This document shows, piece by piece, positions 28,006 through 36,904 of a stretch of DNA of 64,000 nt. The position numbers and the translations under genes were made by a program. Position 1 is the stretch's first letter, and every line of letters begins with the position of its first letter. The stretch covers positions 20,419-84,418 of the forward strand of contig NZ_BBJB01000006.1 in assembly GCF_016584665.1 (NCBI RefSeq), in the 5' to 3' direction. Under the pieces are notes generated by a model, which was given only the letters and a program-made list of their open reading frames with translations, was not told the DNA's origin and ran no database searches. The DNA is from Pseudanabaena sp. lw0831 (lineage in GTDB: Bacteria > Cyanobacteriota > Cyanobacteriia > Pseudanabaenales > Pseudanabaenaceae).

Positions 28006-28515
28006 GTGATACCAACTCTTGATGTCAAACATGCTTATTCGATGTGTCTGGGAATGCTAATTGCCCTGACAGGTGTTTCCCTATGGCAACGTTTTGCCCC
28101 ACAGCCAGTCCGTGATATTCCCGAAAATACGGAAGCGGCTAAGGTAATCGTTCCGCCGTTGCCTGCAACTTTTACGCGCCCCAGCCTCAATGATGGCGAA
28201 AATATCGGTAGCCTTCGGGTTGGCAATCGTACAGATCGCTCTGTGCGGATTGTCTTATTTTCGCGTATTACCTCTCAAAATGTTTGGCAAGCGATCGAGC
28301 CACTAAATTGGGACTTTGCCCCAAATGAGGGCGGCAAAGAAGGATTTTTGCTGTCTTTGCCAAATTATAAAATTGCGATCGGTAAAGGTGATGTAATTTT
28401 CGCCTTTGCTACCGATGGTTCCCGCACTTACTGGGGACCAAATATTGTTGGCGAAACTGACGCTCCGTTTTGGGACAGCCAAAACAAAGAATGGAGCATG
28501 GTATTGCAACCGTAA
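28006..28515 (+). CDS. Conserved hypothetical protein with N-terminal membrane anchor
   Basis: The 169-residue protein has an N-terminal apolar segment (about residues 12-28) followed by a proline-rich spacer and a beta-rich domain of about 115 residues with IGSLRVGNRTDRSVRIVLFS and VIFAFATDGSRTYWGP. It looks like a periplasmic beta-sandwich. No family recognised. The start is GTG at 28006; ATGs at residues 13 and 17 are alternatives and would leave the anchor intact. Confidence 0.6.
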   Translation: MIPTLDVKHAYSMCLGMLIALTGVSLWQRFAPQPVRDIPENTEAAKVIVPPLPATFTRPSLNDGENIGSLRVGNRTDRSVRIVLFSRITSQNVWQAIEPLNWDFAPNEGGKEGFLLSLPNYKIAIGKGDVIFAFATDGSRTYWGPNIVGETDAPFWDSQNKEWSMVLQP

Positions 28516-28516
28516 A

Positions 28517-28604
28517 AGAATCTCTCGCAATGCGAGAAATTCTTCATAAAACCAAAACGATGAGAGTCGGCGCTTCGCGCCGACTCTCATCGTTTTGGTT
28601 TTAT
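28517..28604. terminator. Two hairpins between convergent genes
   Basis: A weak stem (28517-28545, AAT loop) precedes a 28-bp perfect one (28546-28573 with 28577-28604, TTC loop), among the longest here. Genes on both sides converge. Confidence 0.75.
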
Positions 28605-28622
28605 AACTGTTGCTAGATATTT

Positions 28623-29735
28623 TTAGCTATCAGTTGGATCTTTGCGCTTAATTAATGGTTTTGGAACAGGTGGACGATCTTCAGAAGAAAATCTTGGACG
28701 AGGTGGATATATAGAACCCTCGCCTCCATCACTCGCATAGGAAGGCTTAAATGGGCGATCGCTATAGGGGCGATCGTTGTACTTCCTTGGCGCAAACTTG
28801 CCACCGCTAGGACGACCCTTAAATTGAGATCCCCGCTTACCTTTATAGGGAATAATCCCAATAAATTCACCATCAATAATTGTCAAAACATCCCCTTGCC
28901 GTTGGACATTCACACTCCAGAACTGCCCCACAGCATCGGTTGGCAGCAGCCCCGTGAGGCGGACTTTAAACTTAGTGTACTCTTTGGTAACCTTATCTTT
29001 TTGCTTGTCAAACTTTTGCTCAGTACGGCGTACCTTAACGATTACAGAGTTATCCTCAATCGACTGACTTGAGATCTCACCCCGCACCGAAAAATAACCA
29101 TCTTGAACATTAGGATCGATTGGTAGATCGGTCTTTCCAAGCTCAACAGGAGCCCACACGCCAGATATCTGTACATGTAACTTACCAGCTTTGTCATTTG
29201 TGCGCGGATAGACTACCCACAAATATTCGAGATCGCCTTCTAAGCGTTTTTTAACAATGGAAATAATTTTCCCCAGTAATACGGCATCAACTTGAGAACC
29301 ATCTGTCGTCAGGATATATCCTTTCGCAAAGTTGTCTTCATTAGCAATATATTTGCCGTTGATTACGCCGATCGCTCTGTACTGAAATGGCTCTGTTGGT
29401 TCTGGAATTGGCTGCAAACAGATTTTATTTTCTTGAGACTCTTCAGCTCGATTATCTGTGACAGTTTGAATATTCCCACCCCGATTTAAGTTAGGTAGTT
29501 TTAACCTTGCTGCAGCAGGGATAATTTTAGGAACAGATGACACAGATTTAACTGGTTCCTCTCTCTGCTGTAATGATTCCTGCTCTTCAGACGGAGTAGA
29601 CTCTGGAGCCTTGGGAGCGATAACTTTGACAACTTCTAATTTAGGCAAGTCTTTAATCGGAGGTTTAGGTGTAACAGATTTTGGTAATTTACTATTTGAG
29701 TCATCGGATTGGCTGGACTTATTGATTTTACTCAT
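28623..29735 (-). CDS. Conserved hypothetical, proline/lysine-rich ends around a beta-rich core
   Basis: The 370-residue protein starts with about 110 low-complexity residues rich in Ser, Pro and Lys. The core (about 115-280) has ordered beta-type sequence, such as FQYRAIGVINGKYIANEDNF, LEYLWVVYPRTNDKAGKLHV and TKFKVRLTGLLP. The tail is rich in Arg, Gly and Pro (GKRGSQFKGRPSGG), as in RNA-binding tails. RNA binding is only a suggestion from composition. No membrane segment; no family recognised. Confidence 0.65.
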   Translation of the reverse strand: MSKINKSSQSDDSNSKLPKSVTPKPPIKDLPKLEVVKVIAPKAPESTPSEEQESLQQREEPVKSVSSVPKIIPAAARLKLPNLNRGGNIQTVTDNRAEESQENKICLQPIPEPTEPFQYRAIGVINGKYIANEDNFAKGYILTTDGSQVDAVLLGKIISIVKKRLEGDLEYLWVVYPRTNDKAGKLHVQISGVWAPVELGKTDLPIDPNVQDGYFSVRGEISSQSIEDNSVIVKVRRTEQKFDKQKDKVTKEYTKFKVRLTGLLPTDAVGQFWSVNVQRQGDVLTIIDGEFIGIIPYKGKRGSQFKGRPSGGKFAPRKYNDRPYSDRPFKPSYASDGGEGSIYPPRPRFSSEDRPPVPKPLIKRKDPTDS

Positions 29736-30162
29736 CTGAACCTCCAGAAAAATAAGCTGTCTAATTGCGGACTAGACCTTACTAAGCAATTGCTAGAAAA
29801 AATATGTGATAAAAATTAACATCGAATTCATTTATCTTATACAATTTGTATAAGAAAGAATTTTAGTTGATACTTATCTCAGTTAAGACTGAGATAACCC
29901 CATATTTAAAACCTACCTAAACTAAGTTCCGCAAAAAAATAAAATATTTAGGTAGTCTAACCAATCCCCTTGCTAATTGGCTTTATGGCTTTATTTTGGT
30001 TAGCAATAACTACCAAATCTAGCATTAGTTAAGATTTAGATTTAGATATCTTAGCTAGAACAAGCATACACCGTTCTCAGTCAGTCCTGTTAATACTTAA
30101 CTAAGAACTTCACAGAATTTCACGGAGATCTCGCGTAAACAGTAGGGGAAAACTGCGCAAAA

Positions 30163-30198
30163 TGTCCTCTTAGTCTGTTCTGTCCTCTTTGTCTGTTC
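30163..30198. repeat. Two tandem 18-mers
   Basis: TGTCCTCTTAGTCTGTTC is followed directly by TGTCCTCTTTGTCTGTTC, one base different. Confidence 0.9.
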
Positions 30199-30220
30199 TA
30201 TAGATATCGTCATTCTAGAA

Positions 30221-30278
30221 CATAAAAAACAAAAATGAGAGGCGGCACTTTGCGCCACCTCTCATTTTTGTTTTTATG
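30221..30278. repeat. Long hairpin with imperfect stem
   Basis: The arm CATAAAAAACAAAAATGAGA plus GGCGGC pairs with the segment ending at 30278 with two mismatches. Confidence 0.7.
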
Positions 30279-30369
30279 ATACGTAAATAGCACTTTTGTG
30301 GCTGATGGTATTAAGGATTTACAAAGGATTTGCGATCCCCACTAAATCAGCGATTACGATACTTTTGTG

Positions 30370-30476
30370 CATACAGCAGTTTTCGATCAAACGAACTACA
30401 ATAAACTTTTTGAAAGTGTTGCAAAGCAACACTTTCAAAAAGTTTATTGGTTTAGTGTTGAGCGTAAAGCACTGTA
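30370..30476 (-). repeat. Shared-flank palindromic repeat, copy C
   Basis: A 23-bp perfect palindrome (30400-30422 with 30426-30448, AAA loop). Read on the minus strand, the left flank is CAGTGCTTTACGCTCAACAC followed by TAAACCAATAAA, and the right flank is TTCGTTTGATCGAAAACTGC followed by TGTA, matching copies A and B. Confidence 0.8.
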
Positions 30477-30552
30477 AGTTAGGCAATTTGCCTATATTCT
30501 GGGTCTGTATTTTGGGAATGAAGCATATTCGTTCATGGATAGTGAGGATTTT

Positions 30553-31977
30553 ATGACGTCTGACAAGCAAAATTTTGGATTGATTGGTTTGGCGGTGATG
30601 GGTGAAAACCTTGCTCTAAACATCGAGCGTAATGGGTTTTCGATGAGTGTTTATAACCGTAGTCGCGACAAGACGGATAAGTTTCTTGCCACCCGCGCTG
30701 CTGGCAAGAATTTTAAGGGCACATTCACGATCGCTGATTTTGTCGCATCTCTAGAGCGACCCCGCAAGATGCTGATTATGGTTAAGGCTGGCGCTCCCGT
30801 TGATGCCGTAATTCAAGAGCTAATCCCATTTTTGGACGAAGGCGACATCATTATTGATGGCGGTAACTCGCTGTTTGGCGATACCGAACGCCGCACCGTA
30901 GAGCTAGAGGCGATCAATCTTAAATTTATCGGCATGGGTGTAAGTGGTGGCGAAGAAGGCGCTCTCAATGGGCCCAGCATGATGCCTGGTGGTCAAAAGT
31001 CTGCCTATGCAGAGATTGAGCCAATCGTGACCAAGATCGCTGCTCAAGTCGATGATGGTGCTTGCGTGACCTACATTGGCAAGGGCAGTGCGGGGCATTA
31101 CGTAAAAATGGTGCATAACGGCATTGAATATGGCGATATGCAGCTGATTGCTGAGGCTTACGATTTGCTCAGTACTGGCTTGGGACTGAGTGCGAGTGAG
31201 TTGCATGAAACCTTTACCGCATGGAAAAGTTCAGAGCTTGATTCTTATCTAATCGATATCACAGCGGATATTTTCACAAAAAATGATGAGCTCACTGGGG
31301 ATGCATTAGTCAACAAGATTGTGGATGCGGCTGGTCAAAAGGGAACAGGCAAATGGACTGTGGAAAGTGCCTTTGATCTTGGCGTACCGATCCCCACGAT
31401 GATCGCGGCGGTGACTGCGCGGGTGATGTCTTCTTATAAGGAACAACGGGTGGCGGCCTCGAAGGTTCTAATCAGTTCAACTTCTGGTAAATATGAAGGC
31501 GATCGCCAAGAATTTATTGATGCGGTACGTGATGCCCTTTACTGCTCCAAAATTTGTTCCTACGCTCAAGGTATGGCGCTTTTGGGTGCAGCCTCTCGCG
31601 AGTTTGGCTATGACTTAAATCTTGGCGAAATTGCGCGTATTTGGAAAGGTGGCTGCATCATCCGTGCTGCTTTCCTTGACAAGATCAAGCTAGCTTTTCA
31701 GCGCAATCCTCAATTGCCTAATTTGTTAGTTGATCCTGACTTTACGCAAACTATTCTGACCAAAGAAGCTGCTTGGCGTAAGGTCGTCATGGCTGCGGCA
31801 CAGTTGGGTATTCCGATCCCCGCGTTTAGTGCATCTCTCGATTATTTCGATAGCTACCGACGCGATCGCTTGCCTCAAAACTTGACACAGGCTCAGCGCG
31901 ATTACTTCGGTGCTCATACCTATGAGCGCACCGACAAGCCCAGAGGCGAGTTTTTCCACACCGAGTGGATGAAGTAA
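30553..31977 (+). CDS. gnd: 6-phosphogluconate dehydrogenase, decarboxylating
   Basis: Gnd converts 6-phosphogluconate to ribulose 5-phosphate with NADPH and CO2 in the oxidative pentose phosphate pathway. The 474-residue protein has the N-terminal coenzyme loop [37 protein letters not shown] (substrate and catalytic Lys region) and [20 protein letters not shown] with the second catalytic part. The ATG at 30553 follows GTGAGGATTTT and is preferred to one six codons upstream. A hairpin ends the gene. Confidence 0.97.
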   Translation: MTSDKQNFGLIGLAVMGENLALNIERNGFSMSVYNRSRDKTDKFLATRAAGKNFKGTFTIADFVASLERPRKMLIMVKAGAPVDAVIQELIPFLDEGDIIIDGGNSLFGDTERRTVELEAINLKFIGMGVSGGEEGALNGPSMMPGGQKSAYAEIEPIVTKIAAQVDDGACVTYIGKGSAGHYVKMVHNGIEYGDMQLIAEAYDLLSTGLGLSASELHETFTAWKSSELDSYLIDITADIFTKNDELTGDALVNKIVDAAGQKGTGKWTVESAFDLGVPIPTMIAAVTARVMSSYKEQRVAASKVLISSTSGKYEGDRQEFIDAVRDALYCSKICSYAQGMALLGAASREFGYDLNLGEIARIWKGGCIIRAAFLDKIKLAFQRNPQLPNLLVDPDFTQTILTKEAAWRKVVMAAAQLGIPIPAFSASLDYFDSYRRDRLPQNLTQAQRDYFGAHTYERTDKPRGEFFHTEWMK

Positions 31978-31990
31978 AATTTACTTGAAT

Positions 31991-32021
31991 ATAAAAAAGG
32001 GCGCTTTGCGCCCTTTTTTAT
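31991..32021. terminator. Bidirectional terminator between gnd and HAD gene
   Basis: ATAAAAAAGGGCGC pairs perfectly with 32008-32021 around TTT; the two genes converge. Confidence 0.85.
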
Positions 32022-32485
32022 TTCCTAAATGAGCCTAAATACTGGACAAGTTGCTTAGCTGCATTTTGATCAAATCCGATATAAGGGTCAGTTGCGACAA
32101 CTGGTGAGTCTGGAGCATAGTGTTCGGGAATATCATCAACTGCTACCCAATGAGAATCTTCTGCTTGATTTTGGCAGAGATATTCTATAACTTCCTGATG
32201 ACGGAGAAACTGGAAATTATGGATAATCTTAGCTTCTAAAAGAGGGGTTGCCCCAACTATACGCGCCCTGATATCTAGCGAAAATAATGGCGGAATCACC
32301 TCAAATGGAAAAATTTCGCGCCATGAAGAACTAATCACCACTTTTGCCTGCTCAAAGCTCCGAAGAACATTTTCAAATTCATTCAGGCAATAGGTGTCGA
32401 ATTTCATATATTCTTCCTGTGAAACAGGCTTGTCAAACTTTTTTTCTGGAACAAGCACTCCATCAATATCTAAGAAAATAAACAT
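32018..32485 (-). CDS. HAD superfamily protein (HAD_SAK-type)
   Basis: The 155-residue protein has the HAD motif I at the very start, FLDIDGVLVP (Asp6 and Asp8), motif II-like VVISSSWREIFP around residue 50, and a late acidic motif WVAVDDIPEHY. It fits the small HAD domain family with SSWR signature seen in many bacteria and phages. Substrate unknown. It is convergent with gnd. Confidence 0.8.
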   Translation of the reverse strand: MFIFLDIDGVLVPEKKFDKPVSQEEYMKFDTYCLNEFENVLRSFEQAKVVISSSWREIFPFEVIPPLFSLDIRARIVGATPLLEAKIIHNFQFLRHQEVIEYLCQNQAEDSHWVAVDDIPEHYAPDSPVVATDPYIGFDQNAAKQLVQYLGSFRK

Positions 32486-32552
32486 TATTATCCGATAATA
32501 GATTCATCAACATACATCATACTTATCTGTAGAATTGGCAAACCAAATAGCG

Positions 32553-32635
32553 GACAAAATATTAGTAATTGGGGAGATGAGTGAGTGGTACATCGGTCGA
32601 TGGCATCGATGCAGCTCTAGTGGAAATTTGCGATC
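32553..32635 (+). pseudogene. Truncated duplicate of anmK 5' end
   Basis: This 83-bp segment matches the start of the intact anmK at 33468-33546, including the part coding for SGTSVDGIDAALVEI, but has a 4-bp insertion that breaks the frame and about a dozen substitutions. It lies about 0.9 kb upstream of the real gene. Confidence 0.85.
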
Positions 32636-32689
32636 TCTTTGCAGACCAGTAAAATAGTTAACAAGTTTAAAATCTATAAGGTGTAAATT

Positions 32690-32911
32690 ATGACCCAAGC
32701 ATTACACTCTGCTATTGAGTCAATCAATGCTCTGAGCTTAAAAGAAAAACATCAACTCTTGCTAATTCTGGATGAGGCGATCGCACAAGTAGAAGAAAAT
32801 GACTGGATAGAAAACGATAAGACAGCATCAGAAATGCAAAAGGTACGTGAAGAGTATAAAAGTGGTGAATACATCGCATTTAGCGAGTATATTGCTCAAA
32901 AACAGCTATAA
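32690..32911 (+). CDS. Small antitoxin-like helical protein
   Basis: The 73-residue protein is acidic and helical: ALHSAIESINALSLKEKHQL, then a variable middle and EYKSGEYIAFSEYIAQKQL. The pattern resembles small cyanobacterial antitoxin-like proteins that precede RelE or PIN toxins. No toxin gene follows, so it may be an orphan. GGTG lies 10 bp upstream of the ATG. Confidence 0.55.
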   Translation: MTQALHSAIESINALSLKEKHQLLLILDEAIAQVEENDWIENDKTASEMQKVREEYKSGEYIAFSEYIAQKQL

Positions 32912-33026
32912 CCTATGCAATTATCTTCACGAAGTCTATACACTCTCCTCAAACAAATCACCTTAAGATAAGGCTATTTTGGCGATCGCAGAGAGTTAAA
33001 ATGAAAATAAATAAGATAGTAAAACA

Positions 33027-33404
33027 ATGACTGAAAGATGGACAGATGAACGATTAGACCGATTTGCCGACAAAGTAGATCGGATAGCTGACAAGATAGA
33101 CCAGCAAGGCGAACAAATAGGTAGGCTCATAGAGGCTTTTTACCTCGAACTGCCAACAGTCAAAGCTGAGATAAACAGCGTCAGAGAGGAGGCAAGGGAG
33201 CAGCGTGAAACTCTCCATGCCGAACTTGTTGAAATAAAGGAGATTATTAAACAGCAAGCCATTAAATCACAAGCTCAAAGCGAATCTCTTCACACCGAAT
33301 TACTAGAAATCAAAGAAATCACCAGACAGCAAGCCATTGTTGCTCAGACTCAAGCTGAAAGTATCAGGCTGATGATTGAGATGCTCAATCGGAAACAGGC
33401 TTAG
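33027..33404 (+). CDS. Coiled-coil protein with internal repeat
   Basis: The 125-residue protein is almost wholly helical with heptad spacing. Residues about 63-85 and 93-115 form two copies of an imperfect repeat (LHAELVEIKEIIKQQAIKSQ and LHTELLEIKEITRQQAIVAQ). Similar short coiled-coil proteins are common in cyanobacteria; role unknown. Confidence 0.65.
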   Translation: MTERWTDERLDRFADKVDRIADKIDQQGEQIGRLIEAFYLELPTVKAEINSVREEAREQRETLHAELVEIKEIIKQQAIKSQAQSESLHTELLEIKEITRQQAIVAQTQAESIRLMIEMLNRKQA

Positions 33405-33448
33405 TAAATCAATAAAGGCGATCACAATTATCTTTTTAGTTAAAATTC

Positions 33449-34591
33449 ATGATTAATGCACCAAATAACAAAATATTAGCGATCGGATTGATGAGTGGGA
33501 CATCGGTCGATGGCATTGATGCAGCCTTAGTGGAAATTAGCGATCGCAACAACTATCTCGCAACCAATTTAATCTCAGGGCATACTTACGCATACCCCGC
33601 CGATCTCAGAGCTGAAATATTAGCGGTTTGTGCAGGGGAAACGCGATCGCTACAGCAAATATGTGAACTTGACGATCGCATTGCCGAGAGTTTTGCTCAA
33701 GCTGCGATCGCCATTATGGAAAAGGGCGATCGGCAGCCCGACTTGATTGGTTCTCACGGTCAAACTGTATTTCATCGTCCTCCTGTTGGGGAGCAAATGG
33801 GCTACACGGTGCAGCTTGGGCGGGGTGCAGTAATTGCTGAATTGACGGGGATCAAGACTGTCAGCGATTTTCGGGTTGCCGATATTGAGGCTGGAGGTCA
33901 GGGCGCTCCACTCGTATCGATGTTAGATGTTTTGCTGCTTTCAGATCCTACTAAATATCGCGTCTGCCAAAATATTGGCGGGATCAGTAACCTAACTTAT
34001 TTGCCTCCCAACTCAATGGAGAATCAAGATCAAGTTTTTGGTTTTGATAATGGTACTGGCAATGTATTGATGGATATGGCAACTCAAAAATTATTTGGTG
34101 AGCCTTTCGATCGTGCTGGTGCGATCGCTCGACAAGGTAAGCCAGATTTAGATTTAATCAATAAATGGTTAGAGCAAGAATTTTTTGTAATTGCACCACC
34201 GAAATCTACAGGTCGCGAGCTATTTAGTCCCGACTATTTAGAAGCGCGTTTAGTCGAATGTCAAGATTTGAGTAATTACGATATTTTGGCTACGCTTACC
34301 GAATTTACAGTTAGGGCGATCGCTAAAAGTTATCGTGATTTTCTGCCTGTATTTCCCGATGAAGTTTTGATTGGTGGCGGCGGTGGGCGCAACGGTTATT
34401 TGATGGAGCGCTTACAGGATTTATTAGCTCCCGCGATCGTTAAGCGCACCGATGACTTTGGGATGAGTGGTGATAGTAAAGAGGCGATCGCCTTTGCCGT
34501 GTTGGGATATTTGCGTCTCAAAGAACGTGCGGGCAATTTACCTAGTGTCACAGGTGCAAAGCGATCGGTCTTATTAGGCAAAATTTCATAA
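33449..34591 (+). CDS. anmK: Anhydro-N-acetylmuramic acid kinase
   Basis: AnmK phosphorylates and opens 1,6-anhydro-MurNAc released from peptidoglycan during recycling. The 380-residue protein has AIGLMSGTSVDGIDAALVEI near the N-terminus, DLIGSHGQTVFHRPP with conserved catalytic region, and QNIGGISNLTYLPP and FDNGTGNVLMDM in the sugar-kinase fold. Length fits the family. A hairpin follows at 34587-34625. A truncated copy of its 5' end lies upstream at 32553-32635. Confidence 0.95.
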   Translation: MINAPNNKILAIGLMSGTSVDGIDAALVEISDRNNYLATNLISGHTYAYPADLRAEILAVCAGETRSLQQICELDDRIAESFAQAAIAIMEKGDRQPDLIGSHGQTVFHRPPVGEQMGYTVQLGRGAVIAELTGIKTVSDFRVADIEAGGQGAPLVSMLDVLLLSDPTKYRVCQNIGGISNLTYLPPNSMENQDQVFGFDNGTGNVLMDMATQKLFGEPFDRAGAIARQGKPDLDLINKWLEQEFFVIAPPKSTGRELFSPDYLEARLVECQDLSNYDILATLTEFTVRAIAKSYRDFLPVFPDEVLIGGGGGRNGYLMERLQDLLAPAIVKRTDDFGMSGDSKEAIAFAVLGYLRLKERAGNLPSVTGAKRSVLLGKIS

Positions 34592-34625
34592 AAAAAGGAT
34601 GCGCGACGCGCATCCTTTTTTTATG
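34587..34625. terminator. 18-bp terminator between convergent anmK and rpsB
   Basis: CATAAAAAAAGGATGCGC pairs with 34608-34625 around GAC. The left arm includes the anmK stop. Confidence 0.85.
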
Positions 34626-34656
34626 TGTTTACAGAGCTTTGCACTGTAAAGAAGCA

Positions 34657-35439
34657 TTAAGCAGCAGCTTCTTCTTCATCCCCAGTAATGATCGCTTCAT
34701 CTTCAACATAAGCTTCAGCATCTTCAGCAGATACTTCATACTCGATGTCTTCGATGTCGCCATGACGACCTTCGTAGATTGCATCTGCAAGTTTGCCAAC
34801 GATCAACTTGATCGAGCGAATTGCGTCATCATTTGCGGGAATCCCAATATCAACGCTATCGGGATCGCAGTTGGTGTCAAGCAAAGACACAATGGGAATC
34901 TTCAACTTTTGGCATTCTTGGACAGCGTTGTACTCACGCTTGTGGTCAACCACGATCACGATGTCGGGTGGCTTACGCATAAGCTTGATGCCGCCAAGGT
35001 ACTTGCGTAGCTTTTCCATTTCACGGCGTAGAGTCGATGCTTCTTTCTTAGGAAGGCGATCGAGTGCACCGCTTTCGTCGCGACGTTCGAGATCCTTGAG
35101 GCGATCGACACGAGTTTTGATGGTTGTCCAGTTGGTGAGCATTCCACCCAACCAGCGTTGGTTGATGTAGTAGCTACCACAACGGGCTGCTTCTTGAGCA
35201 ATTAGACCAGCAGCTTGACGCTTTGTACCCACAAACAATACTTTCTTGCCTTGTTCAGATGCTTGACGCAAATAAACATAAGCTTCTTCGAGATATTGAG
35301 CAGTTTGAACTAAGTCAATGATGTGAACGCCATTACGCTCAGTAAAGATGTATGGCTCCATCTTGGGGTTCCAACGACGGGTTTGATGCCCGAAGTGAAC
35401 TCCAGACTCTAGCAACTGGGCTAGGGTTACGACTCCCAT
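34657..35439 (-). CDS. rpsB: Small ribosomal subunit protein uS2
   Basis: The 260-residue protein starts [20 protein letters not shown] and contains [36 protein letters not shown] and [19 protein letters not shown], all hallmark S2 blocks. The C-terminal 30 residues are strongly acidic (ending TGDEEEAAA). In many cyanobacteria tsf follows rpsB; here anmK converges immediately, so tsf is not downstream in this window. Confidence 0.97.
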   Translation of the reverse strand: MGVVTLAQLLESGVHFGHQTRRWNPKMEPYIFTERNGVHIIDLVQTAQYLEEAYVYLRQASEQGKKVLFVGTKRQAAGLIAQEAARCGSYYINQRWLGGMLTNWTTIKTRVDRLKDLERRDESGALDRLPKKEASTLRREMEKLRKYLGGIKLMRKPPDIVIVVDHKREYNAVQECQKLKIPIVSLLDTNCDPDSVDIGIPANDDAIRSIKLIVGKLADAIYEGRHGDIEDIEYEVSAEDAEAYVEDEAIITGDEEEAAA

Positions 35440-35788
35440 TTAATTTTTCTCCTATTGTTCGGGTTTATCCTTGCGCCTGAGATGGAATCTAGTAGTTACG
35501 AGTAACTCTAAACACCCGAAACCTCAAGCGTGTGTTTTTTTAACAGCTTGTCTAGGATAACGCATAACTGGTAAAAATAGGCGATCGCATCTTCATCTCA
35601 AACAAACCCGAAGAAGTTAAAAAAAGAGCGCAAAGGAAGGCTTAATCGTCGTGCTTTGCGGCACTCTCTTCTTTCCTTACCTCCCCGAAACACCTATTGA
35701 GCCTAATACTTTCGGTTTTTAGTTAAATCGCCACTAGTTAAAGCCATATACGTTAATATTTTGATGTGAAATATCAGAGAGTCCGAGT
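35440..35788. other. Intergenic region between divergent rpsB and vWA gene
   Basis: It holds the rpsB leader, an imperfect GC-box hairpin near 35624-35673, and a copy of the 31-bp terminal repeat at 35679-35709. Promoters for both genes must lie here. Confidence 0.6.
35679..35709 (-). repeat. Solitary copy of the GTTTCGGGGAGGT terminal repeat
   Basis: On the minus strand it reads GTATTAGGCTCAATAGGTGT followed by TTCGGGGAGGT, close to the ends of the MITE at 4389-4559. No second end is seen nearby. Confidence 0.7.
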
Positions 35789-36796
35789 ATGCAGTTAAAA
35801 AGTGTCGTTCAGCCCTTTGGTGAAGTCAATGTTTATCCCCAAAACAATGGAGATATTGACATCGTTGCAACTATTCTGATGGTTCCAGACATTGAAGGCG
35901 CAAGAGTTGGCTTAGCCTTAGACGGTTCTGCCTCGATGAAAAAAATGTATGGCATCAGTGGTGTCGTCAGTAGCTTTTTTGCCAGTGCCGCTGTTACTCA
36001 CAATGTCGTCGAGCCAGTAACAAGGGTGATGGTCAAGTATCTCGCCAATTTTGCAGCTACTGGTAAAGTTGACTTGATCAATTGGGCTTGTGGCGCAGCA
36101 GGTGAACTGATCGAAGACTTGGGCAGCTTTAGCGGTGAAGAGATCGAGCAAATTGCGATCAAAGGTCCCAAAATTCCTTGGGGAACAGGGACGAAACTAT
36201 TACCGACTTTACGATATTTCATTAATAAATATAAAGACGCACCTGCGATCGGGGTCAAGCAACCTGCGGCAATTTGTCTAATCATCACCGATGGCATTAT
36301 CGAAGATCTCGAAGATGTGAAGGAATATTGCTTTAAATATGCTCTAGAGATTGCCGATCAAACCAAACCATTTATCAAACTTTTGCTAATCGGCGTTGGC
36401 AAAGAGATTGATGAAAAACAACTAGAAGAACTAGACAATATGTTTGAAGGCAGCTTTGTAAAAGATGCCGCAGGTCGTGAGATTGACCTATGGGATTATC
36501 AAGTTGCTGATGATATCCAGATTCTCGAACAGATTTTTAAAGAATTTGTGTCAGCGGAAACGATTGTGACGCATTATGGACGCATTCTCAATCAGTCGGG
36601 AACGGTTTGTGAAGAGTATAACTTCGGTGTCCCTGCCCTGATGCGTTTCAAGTTGCCTGCGGGTTCAACGGCTTTTACCCTAGAGTTTTCTGGCGGCAAT
36701 GTTACTCAAGACATTACGGAAGCTTTGCCTCCAGAGTTAGAGGCTCCTCTGATTACGGAGTCTGAACAATGGAAAGACGTTATAGACTTCGTGTAA
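35789..36796 (+). CDS. von Willebrand factor A domain protein, cytosolic
   Basis: The 335-residue protein has a vWA domain with the MIDAS motif DGSAS at residues 45-49 (GLALDGSASMKK), a conserved Thr loop (WGTGTKLLPTL) and Asp in CLIITDGIIEDLED. Further conserved blocks are LLIGVGKEIDEKQLEELDN and WDYQVADDIQILEQIFKEFV. No signal peptide or membrane segment, so it is probably cytosolic. The next gene is a paralogue fused to a membrane segment and OmpA domain. Partner and function unknown. Confidence 0.85.
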   Translation: MQLKSVVQPFGEVNVYPQNNGDIDIVATILMVPDIEGARVGLALDGSASMKKMYGISGVVSSFFASAAVTHNVVEPVTRVMVKYLANFAATGKVDLINWACGAAGELIEDLGSFSGEEIEQIAIKGPKIPWGTGTKLLPTLRYFINKYKDAPAIGVKQPAAICLIITDGIIEDLEDVKEYCFKYALEIADQTKPFIKLLLIGVGKEIDEKQLEELDNMFEGSFVKDAAGREIDLWDYQVADDIQILEQIFKEFVSAETIVTHYGRILNQSGTVCEEYNFGVPALMRFKLPAGSTAFTLEFSGGNVTQDITEALPPELEAPLITESEQWKDVIDFV

Positions 36797-36809
36797 ATAA
36801 TTAAGAACT

Positions 36810-36858
36810 AAATAATAATTATCAAATCTTGCAAAGCAAGATTTGATAATTATTATTT
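36810..36858. repeat. 23-bp perfect hairpin between vWA paralogues
   Basis: AAATAATAATTATCAAATCT plus TGC pairs with 36836-36858 around AAA. It may attenuate read-through between the two genes. Confidence 0.75.
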
Positions 36859-36904
36859 GGTTTTAGATAAATTAGCAATTAAAAAACAAGAGAAATAGAA
36901 TGCC

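Larger units (their letters stand above)
29736..30552. other. Long AT-rich intergenic region upstream of gnd
   Basis: About 800 bp without credible gene. It contains small palindromes at 29838-29857 and 29875-29897, an inverted CCTACCTAAA/TTTAGGTAG pair near 29921 and 29949, a tandem 18-mer at 30163-30198, a hairpin at 30221-30278 and repeat copy C at 30370-30476. Promoters for both flanking divergent genes must lie here. Confidence 0.65.

Noticed and set aside
30296..30570. Frames on both strands across the palindrome at 30400-30448
   Set aside because: Both are produced by the repeat itself and end in its flanks.
34793..35170. 125-codon frame opposite rpsB
   Set aside because: Antisense shadow of a ribosomal protein gene.
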